Assembly (NCBI GenBank): GCA_021234155.1
Contig: JAJEKV010000100.1
Location: forward strand, 1,652,116 to 1,716,115
Direction: 5' to 3'
DNA from: Isoetes taiwanensis
Lineage: Eukaryota; Streptophyta; Lycopodiopsida; Isoetales; Isoetaceae
DNA length: 64,000 nucleotides
The notes under the pieces are model-generated. The model searched no databases. It was not told the origin of the DNA and saw nothing but the letters and a program-made list of their open reading frames with translations. Shown here in pieces: positions 56,851-64,000 of this stretch (the stretch's first letter is position 1; every line of letters starts with the position of its first letter). Made by a program: the position numbers and the translations under genes.

Positions 56851-57732
56851 CATTAGGATCATTCTCGGGCTACGCCTTATCCTCGTCATCGTCTCCCCGG
56901 TACAATGTCGACCATTTTTTTTCGAGCTTATCCGGAAAGCCCTCGAAATCGGCACACTTTACCCGGCTTTCGAAAGCAATACTCTTCTTTTCCCTGCGGT
57001 AAAGGCGACCGCGAAGCGATTACTGGCGAGAAGAAATCAAGAACACAACCATCCTTCGGCACAAGCTTGTCAACCAGGTAGTAGGCATATGATGTCCTCA
57101 ACTGGCACTTCATCACGTGGTCACCTTCCATTCCGACAAACTTGTACCTGGGTTTACCCGTGAAATATACGCCATTTCTTCTTCCATTTTCTCATCACTA
57201 TCTTCGTCACCAGCGACGGGCATTGGTGGCAAGGTCTTCTTCGTGGTCTTGGCGCTTTTGTGTCAAAGCGAAGCTCCGACTCGGCATAATCGCGTTCACC
57301 ACAGGTCGCCACGTTGATGCACATATGGGTGATGTAATACTGATATTCCTTCACCCTTTTCTTGTTCACATATCCCGGCTCGTCATATGTACCTACAGAA
57401 ATATGGGACCCGCCTTGAATCTGTTTTTGACTGTACAAGCAATCTGGCAAGTTCACAGACCGCATCAGAATCACAAGGTGATAAATGTTAGCAGTTGTCA
57501 TGCTGGATATTCGTGTGAAGAGTTCCATGTATTTTTTGCACGTCCATAATGCAGACAATCCTCTAATGTCTATGAACACCATAGTTGCGTTCTCAGATAC
57601 TGGAGTGGAGGTAGGAATCCCTTCCTTTGTTACAGCATGCACAACATTTTTCTTCTCCTTGATCTTGATAGCCTCTTCAGGTTTCAAAATCGATCTAATG
57701 GGTTCTAGAAATGCAACGGGCAAATTACCCAC
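56850..57732 (-). pseudogene. Possible amino-methyltransferase-like domain, frameshifted
   Basis: Starting in MGNLPVAFLEPIRSI (57732), the frame reads NATMVFIDIRGLSALW at about 57559-57590, in the place of a motif IV (DPPY-type) strand, then YHLVILMRSVN. After a shift near 57150 come KPRYKFVGMEGDHVM and LVPKDGCVLDFFSP (57024-57050), which resembles motif I (VLDxFxGxG). A third frame then gives KKSIAFESRVKCADFEGF, like the strand with the acidic cofactor residue. Order IV-then-I is that of beta-class DNA amino-methyltransferases. The key glycines and the DPPY core are not conserved, so activity is doubtful and the family call is tentative. At least two frameshifts are present. Confidence 0.35.
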
Positions 57733-57804
57733 AACATGTTCCTTATTGTAATTGGCTTTCGCGTTACTACGTATCCGAATCGGATATATCGAGAATCCAT
57801 TTGT

Positions 57805-58352
57805 TCAGTGAAAGCGGGGAAAGTCGAAAGCAACTCCTCCCAAAAGTGTAATCTTTACGAAGCGGCGTGGGGCGTATGACAAAATCTCTTTCCGCATGAA
57901 GAGGCTTCTAATATCAATGGTATTTGGCTGGCGGCAATTAAACTGCATGATATCCGCTTTGCACCTTAGCGTATGTCTTTCCTTCCAAAATCTCATCAGT
58001 AGGTGAGAAGCCTCGCATTAGACATGCCTCGAAGGTATCTTAACCAAGTTTTGTTGAAGAAGTCCTTCGAGGGCTTATCGGGGAAAATCTCCATGCTCAT
58101 CACAAAGCTTCTTGTTGACCCATCGTTGGCCACTTCCATTAACTTTTCGAAAACCGGCTCCTCCATAAAATAAATTGCTTCTAGTCCTTTAGCTCCTTCA
58201 CCTTTAACGTTGTGGTAGCTATCTCGTGGAAGTCCTACAAAACAAATGGTTAGGAAAATCGTGACATGATGTCTTTGAAACAAAGATAATAAAAATACCT
58301 TCCATCTTTGAGGTGGTGGCGGTACCAATGGGACCTTGAGGAGGACAACCAT
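57805..58352 (-). pseudogene. Minus-strand ORF segments upstream of the methyltransferase-like part
   Basis: Two frames, 58352-57996 and 57996-57805, read AIYFMEEPVFEKLMEVANDG, SFVMSMEIFPDKPSKDFF and NKTWLRYLRGM, then RRFVKITLLGGVAFDFPRFH. The composition is that of a real globular protein and the segments follow one another on the strand. I do not recognise the domain. A GT donor-like site near 58236 and the single-base shift at 57996 suggest both introns and damage. Confidence 0.4.
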
Positions 58353-58439
58353 ATGCTTTATGTTGATGCGTAGGCTGTTGAAGCTTCTCTAACAATGGCT
58401 CTCGTATACGGTGTTAGCGATGACTTCATTACCTTTGAA

Positions 58440-59132
58440 TGCTCAACTCAATATATTCTCTATCTCGTCAAGTTTAGTTAAGCACTCTTGTTCTTCTCCT
58501 CGGCGTAGGCTTTAGCAAACTCCATCTGCTGTTCCGTTCTCCAACAAGGCGGCATAGCGGTTGATTTTGCACATATCTTGTGGTTACCGGATATTATCAA
58601 AATTTCTTGCCCTTCAAGTCATCCTCTGTACTCCATGTGATCTTTTTCCTGAAATAATGTGCACTTGTAAGTTAGGCAGCCACAAACCAGAAATCATGAA
58701 CAATAACAATCACCTGGTAATGGGGTCGAAGGGGACAACATCGGCGGTGTGAGCACCTCCGTAGGATACGTCTTGAAACTCTTCGAGAGTGACGCGTGGT
58801 CGTTTGAGCGCGCATTCGATCACGTGAGGTTAGCGAGGGGCTGGTTGCCAATCGAATATTGAAACCTTCATAAACCAGTTCACACCAAGCGGGTAGAACC
58901 GTTTGAATTGTTCAAGCTTAAATGCGGTTTGTTCTGCCAATTTGCGTTCTTCTTCAGGATTGAATTTGAGGTCCGTCGGCAGTTCAGAAGCAATAGGAAA
59001 TGCTAGCCTCTTGGACGATGCAGCACCTGAGACGGAAGGGGGGGTGTTGGAAGAAGAAGGTTCTGCGCTATCAGAAGTATTGAGTTTGCCGAGTTTGATT
59101 TTGAACTTTGGGATGGTAGGATCTTTAGGCAC
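58440..59132 (-). pseudogene. Minus-strand ORF segments with intron, unrecognised
   Basis: The frame 59132-58830 starts MPKDPTIPKFKIKLGKL, has a Ser/Pro linker, an acidic helix EEERKLAEQTAFKLEQFKRF and VNWFMKVSIFDWQPAP. Further on come RPRVTLEEFQDVSYGG and DVVPFDPIT before a GTGATT donor (58713), and after TATTTCAG comes KITWSTEDDLKGKKF (about 58645), then NRYAALL and AKAYAEEKNK. Splice-like borders suggest a multi-exon gene. No known family; probably part of the same protein as the segments at 56.9-58.4 kb. Confidence 0.4.
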
Positions 59133-59328
59133 GATGGGGGGAGCACAAATAGCGAGGTTGGGCGGGGATCTATAACAGCAGATGGTTGGGCGGTGGAAAC
59201 AGGCTCAGCGGAGAGGGCTACGGGTGGGCGAGGCCTACGCTATATAAATCACTGGAGCTTCACATGTTTTTTCTTCGCTGAGCCCTTAACCAATTCGTGT
59301 CCATTCTGAAGGCATCTTCTCATCTCGT

Positions 59329-59827
59329 TTAGCTTTTCGGTGCAATGCTAGGTGGTTTCTTATCGCACGCAAACCTTTTACGCATGTCGAGAAGCCGGAC
59401 AATATATCCTGTTGCCGTTATTCGGGTGAGACGAGATTCGTGGGGCTGCGGTACCGGCCCGTATCCTTTTCGCCTTGGTGAACATTCTTTTCGATGGCGC
59501 GGCTTGTTTAATTTGCTAGCTGCCATGGCGAGGGATCATAGTTTGTCCATTTAAGGACATACTCAATGAGCTGCAAATTACGTGTGTCCTCTCATTTTGC
59601 ATATAATAGCGTCCGGACATTGTTTTTGTTCCTTCCCACATAGCGATTGCAATTCCTATCTGGCGTATGTCATCGGCTTTCTTGCCGGTCACGAGGAACA
59701 AGCGAGAGGTCTTTACGGCGGGTCGCCTTTTCGTCTGTGGAATTGCCTGTGCAATTTCTATACACCACTTTCTTTCATTTGAAGGTGTGATGATCTTATT
59801 GGGTTCAACGTCTGGGCCGCGATACAA
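59329..59827 (-). pseudogene. Minus-strand ORF segments, 5' part, unrecognised
   Basis: After CTTGCAG (59837) the frame reads LDLYRGPDVEPNKIITPSNE, RKWCIEIAQAI, RLFLVTGKKADDIRQIGIA and MSGRYYMQNE. After a shift it reads LQLIEYVLKWTNYDPSPWQ and, in a further frame, YIVRLLDMRKRFACDKK. These look like pieces of one protein upstream of the 58.4-59.1 kb segments. No domain recognised. Confidence 0.4.
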
Positions 59828-59896
59828 ATCCAGAGCTGCAAGTAAGAAGTGGGTCAGTATTCCCTAATGCACAAGTTCTTCCGTAACATCAGCAGA

Positions 59897-60305
59897 ATCG
59901 CGGTCGCGATCTTCAAGAGAGCTTAGGACGATCGCGACCGCGATCCTCATGAGTGATTGAAGATCGCGTGAATGAAGGTGGTGAGTCGTCAAGAAGATCG
60001 CTGGCCGATGTTGTTGACCACTCAACACGATCGCGGCCGCGCTGCTACCGAGCAATCAGCAGGATCGCGGACGCGATCCGTCCGACCACTGAGCAGGATC
60101 GCGACCGCGATCCGTCCGACCACTGAGCAGGATCGCGACCGCGATCCTGTTGAGTTCCAGACCTTCTAATGACTACATTACGAAAAGGTAAAGAGTCTAA
60201 TTGAACATGCACTATCGAAAGAAATCGCGCCCGCGATCTTCTTGGTGAGGTTGGAACTAACCTTTCTCGAGGTTGGCTTTTGGTGCCATGGATCGCCCGC
60301 GCGGG
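59897..60305. repeat. Array of GATCGCGNNCGCGATC palindromes
   Basis: Full or near-full palindromes start at 59897, 59930, 60029, 60063, 60097, 60131, 60222 and 60290. Those at 60063, 60097 and 60131 are in a strict 34-bp period with the spacer CCGTCCGACCACTGAGCAG. GATC occurs about fourteen times in 390 bases. The array lies between the minus-strand ORF set and the plus-strand DUF7869-like ORF, a position suited to a shared regulatory or transposase-binding region. Confidence 0.85.
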
Positions 60306-62470
60306 AAGCTTTTAAAAAGCGGGTTGATTCGGACCGTGGTCGAAAGGCTTCGAGGAGGCGAAAGCTGAGGAATCGCAAAGCGCTCGTCGAAATCATTTAG
60401 GCGGAATGAAAGTCAAGGGATCGCGAGACTAAAATCTTGGCGGGGAAGCGGATTAATTTAATCCGACGACGTGCGGGGATCGACCGCCATAAATTGCAGC
60501 CATTATCTGGGCGGCATTCATAAATACCCACCATTAATGCAGCCGCCCGTATTAATGGACACACAAATTCAAATTTAAAAAGTATGCGTAATAAAGTGCA
60601 CCTCAAATTCAAAAATTATGCGTAGTAAAGGCCCTCTGGAACCATAATTAAGGCGTCTCGGGGCGGTTGAAGGCACGAAAGAGACAAGCCCGATTTCAAA
60701 TTTTAAACCTGAATTTATTTCGATGAAGAGGCGGGATTTCCGGATTTTTATGTCGGGGGTGTTACGGAAGGGCTTCGTTCTTCTCGTCACGGGCGCTTCG
60801 TTGGATTTTTGGGCTTCGATCGCTCATCAGGGCCATAGTGCTCAGCTTGAAGGCGCTCGCCTACTCTAAGCTACAGGGGTACAAAATCCATAACAACTTA
60901 CTGTCTATCCAGCTAGAAGTTGTCGAATTCAGGAGAGATTTTCGATTTGTTGTTTATGTATAGGTTATAATAGCGCCCTCACAACCATAACAACATATGC
61001 ACCATCTCTTTCTTGGTATATGCTGTTCAGGGATCTGTATAATCTGATTAGCGAGGCCCAGTTGAATTGTTTATTTCTCGGACTAATTGATAGTGAGGGA
61101 ATATCACGGTAACATAATGGTTCTGCTAATGGTAGTGCTAATGGTTTTGCTCCGGTTTGTTCAATTCCGACGGATCTCCATTGCGGGATTAGCCCGGCGA
61201 GGCAATTTTTCGTTGTGGAAATAATAGGCTGCAATTAATATTCACATAGACATTTGATTTGCGAGACTAATTCAAGCATCTATTTTTTGCTCGATTCGAC
61301 TGATCGGATATGCGCATGAAAGAATGTGACTGCGTTCATCAGAACATAGCGGTTACATAGCGGCGAGATTACTTCAAATTAATCGCGATTGCGATCTTTT
61401 GAGAGTAAGTCTAGTGGATAGGTGGTTTTAAATGGTTAGTTAGATTAGACAAAGTTTCTAGGTAGATTTGAAGGATTGAAGGTCCACCATAGAGGTCGGA
61501 TGGATCGCCGCGATCTCCCGACTTTGTTAGTGTCTTGTTCTTCTGTCCTTTTTACCCATGTGTTCAAGGGAATCGACTTCCGATCTTCCTGAGGTATTAT
61601 GTCGTCCCTTTGGGTCTTTGAGTACTGTGCATTTTTTCTTCTAATGAGGTCCAGCGCATCGCCATCGCGATGTTGACGGCGATGTTGACTTTATTAGGGA
61701 TGGAAGCTCTGCGGTCTTTCTACGTTGGGGAAGAAGGTGGGCGAGGGGCGAGTGCATAACTTCAAAAATCACCACAACGCGTCCCCGTGCGACGAATTGA
61801 TAGTAGTTTCTCTAGTCGTTGTCTTTGATGGGCGGATACCCGCTACTTGCCCGTTTCGAGCGGAATTGAACCACCTAGATGAAATTTGGTAGCTTCATTC
61901 TTTGGTCCAAAAGCGGCGTTCATGATGAAATCACTCCGGCACCCGATGTTAGCACACCACCGGTCGGATCAAGCGGATAAATTGGCAAGTTCGGTAAACT
62001 CGTGAAGGAAACAATGAACCAATTGAATTGCGGGGGATTTGCGGGGATAAACTAGTGGAAAAAGACATGTGAGTTCTTTGCCGCGAGTCTTTGCAAAGCC
62101 CGGCTTATGCTTCTGAGGTGTCATCGTTTTCATGAGATCAAAGCGATGTCATTATCGACATGAAGTTGGGTGAAGCATGGATAGGGGTTTTGTTATGAAT
62201 TTGTTGCCAATGCGAGAAGATTTCTATGCTCTGTCGGGCTTGTGCGAGAAATACCACAGATGCATGACTTGGTGAGATGGCCAATAGCATTGGTTCTCGT
62301 TGCCGATATTCGGTTTCTAGCCTAGTTACGGCCGTGAAGGGACCGAGGTTGAGAAGGAAGCTTACGCCATCAGGCCGGAGGCTGGAGTAACAAAAAAACG
62401 ATTACCACATGGTGAAGCGGGGAAGGCGAGGAGGGCTTCGACCCCAAAAAAGGTGAAAGGAAAACCACAC
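60306..62470. other. Non-coding CG-rich spacer
   Basis: TTCAAATTTAAAAAGTATGCGTAATAAAG and TCAAATTCAAAAATTATGCGTAGTAAAG at 60567-60630 are a short tandem pair. AATCGCGATTGCGATC near 61380 and CATCGCCATCGCGATG near 61658 are further palindromes. Broken plus-strand frames appear from about 61.8 kb, but none has a motif. Confidence 0.4.
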
Positions 62471-62482
62471 ACGAAGCTATCT

Positions 62483-64000
62483 TGCGATTCGGGTCCTCGA
62501 TGTCTTTGCTTTAAGAGATGTTGTGCTAATTTCCACAGTTAAGGAGGTATCCGCCATGAGGACCTTTCTTTGGAACATGAAAAGCTACGAGCGTCACGAC
62601 ATTTTGCGTACAACATGCTAGATCTTTGTTGAGAGAATGGATGTGTGAAAAAGCTAATCTTTGAACAACGGGGAAGTCTGCGTGAAGGCATGGCATAGTG
62701 CATCTGGTATCCCAGTTTCTACATTTTACAAATGGAGGAAGCTTTTATGGAAGGCAACGGGATTGCGGAGCATGGAAACTCGGGTCCATGAAGCCAAGGT
62801 CTCATACTTGGCCGAGGAGGTCTTTGTGCTATCTATGTACATAGATGAAAATTTGAAACTATGCCACACCGCTCAAAGGTTACGAATGGGGAACTAGAGA
62901 AAATGTGAAGAGATTGCCTTCCATCTTGACTAAAAGGACATACATCAAGAGGTAGATATAACCGTCCGCGAGATGACGGGGAAAACATGTTTCTCAATCG
63001 TCCTTCTTGTCAACATGGAAGGAGAACCACTCAGAGGTAGCAATCGCCAAAAGGATAGCATTTTCTAAGTGTAATACTGTATTGTGATAAAGGAGAAACT
63101 TGCCAAGACTAGGGATCAGAGAGAAAGAAGAGAGCTTCGCCGTGGAAAGGAAATCTCACATGGCGGTAACTTTCTGCGCAGGAGTCTCTTGGTCGTGGAG
63201 AGCTTTGTCTCATCGATCTCCTGAAAATGCCTTAACCATTATACATGATAAGATGGATCAGAATAAGGCGATGGTTCCTCGTGCGGAGAAGCTAACAAAA
63301 TCTGTATGGAGGGGTGAGCGGTTGAAGGTGAGTCTTCTTGGTGCTCTCATGCATGGGCATGGTGTAGGTGCTTTGGGCCACTTCTCGCTGGACCTCGGCA
63401 CGATGATTCGAATTTTCATGTGGGATCTTTAAATCATACCACGAAAACACTAGAGAATCAATCGAGGACAAGCTGGGGTCATTTGAGAAATCTGAGATCA
63501 TCCGGGGAAGGCTTTGGGGTGGAGCAATTTTGAACACGGAAGCCCTTAGGACAAAAATGGTGAATGGCACTAGAAATGATTTTATGCCTCCTATCAAGGG
63601 CCCCGATACGAAGAAGTTGCCTAGGAGGCTTTACTTTGCGACTAGACAATTGCTTTCGGGACAAAACAAGAACATGTATCTTTTCTCTTACTTGTCATAC
63701 TTGGTGCGGTTAGGTGTCTTCGATCAGGTGCAACTGGGATTCATGATGGTTGGACACACCCACGATGACATAGATGCCCTCTTTGGAAACTACTCTACTC
63801 TATTGAGAAGATCAGATGCCTTGACTATCCCGGAGCTTATGCAACTCTTCAGGCAGTGTAGTTCAAAGTCTCCTAACGCCCCTACCTTGTGTGCGAGGTT
63901 CCCAAGCTGGAAAGAATTCGTGAAAGGTTTTATCCACGATAAGAAGGACCGTTTATGTGGTCATTTGGAACCTCTACTCTTCAAGTTCTGCATGAATGAT
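62483..64000 (+). pseudogene. DUF7869-like transposase-type protein, broken, runs off the window
   Basis: A Cys-rich start CDSGPRCLCFKRCC (62483) is followed in changing frames by FLWNMKSYERHDILR, CVKAWHSASGIPVSTFYKW and SYLAEEVFVLSMYIDENL. Later come RLWGGAILNTEALRTKM, LPRRLYFATRQ, SGQNKNMYLFSYLSYLV and FMMVGHTHDDIDALFG near 63750, then ELMQLFRQC and an open frame to the last base. The NKN...GHTH.DID pattern is what I know from DUF7869 proteins, which are repeated in ferns, bryophytes and charophytes; the family name is from memory. The last 360 bases are open, earlier parts carry stops and shifts. The role in transposition is assumed, not shown. Confidence 0.65.

Noticed and set aside
1-64000. 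CRISPR arrays, bacterial operons, ribosome-binding sites, riboswitches
   Set aside because: Split genes, LTR and non-LTR retroelements and plant gene fragments show eukaryotic nuclear DNA; the tandem arrays have no direct repeat-spacer pattern.

Overview
The window looks like nuclear DNA of a seed-free vascular plant, most likely a fern. It is AT-rich and dominated by degraded transposons. It carries fragments of typical land-plant genes (a peroxisomal SDR, CYP710A, AP2/ERF, SDH2, ARF-GAP) and two families of uncharacterised transposon-like proteins that I associate with ferns, lycophytes and charophytes. The organism call is an inference. I see no bacterial or organellar gene order, no CRISPR array, no rRNA gene and no convincing tRNA gene.

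0-20 kb is a graveyard of gene pieces and small inverted-repeat elements. On the minus strand are a four-exon peroxisomal 2,4-dienoyl-CoA reductase-like gene with frameshifts (0.4-2.3 kb), an RPA1 C-terminal fragment (3.2 kb) and a CYP710A fragment (7.0-7.4 kb). On the plus strand are two separated pieces of succinate dehydrogenase subunit 2 (13.2 and 14.6 kb) and an AP2/ERF domain with stops (16.6 kb). Between them are at least six hairpin or TIR elements and clusters of a 12-bp motif, GGAAACCTCCCC.

20-35 kb holds two copies of a 2.3-kb LTR-like sequence. The first is followed by a broken Ty3/gypsy gag. The second contains a tRNA-type SINE and a 1.0-kb TIR element flanked by TTAA, and both insertions are shown cleanly by the matching empty sites in the first copy. 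Between the copies lie a Helitron-type helicase remnant and a 2.2-kb ORF1-only LINE-like insertion bounded by a 23-bp direct repeat.

35-50 kb has one uncharacterised transposon-like gene in two halves (35.7-36.6 and 42.7-43.8 kb), with a dead LINE between them. It is followed by a near-perfect 638-bp tandem duplication, one exon of an ALC1-type SNF2 helicase, an ARF-GAP pseudogene, a CACTA-type transposon end and a degenerate tandem array.

50.8-55.5 kb is a Ty1/copia element with 5' LTR, tRNA-Met primer site and an almost complete polyprotein. It has two frameshifts and no 3' end; a 272-bp MITE abuts the break. From 55.8 kb to the end the DNA is richer in CG. It holds a minus-strand multi-segment ORF set with a possible amino-methyltransferase-like domain, an array of CG palindromes loaded with GATC, and a plus-strand DUF7869-like transposase-type ORF running off the window. 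That block is the best candidate for an undescribed mobile system.

Almost every coding region here is broken. Many breaks are single-base indels, so either these are pseudogenes or part of the damage is assembly error. No gene in the window can be called intact from sequence alone.
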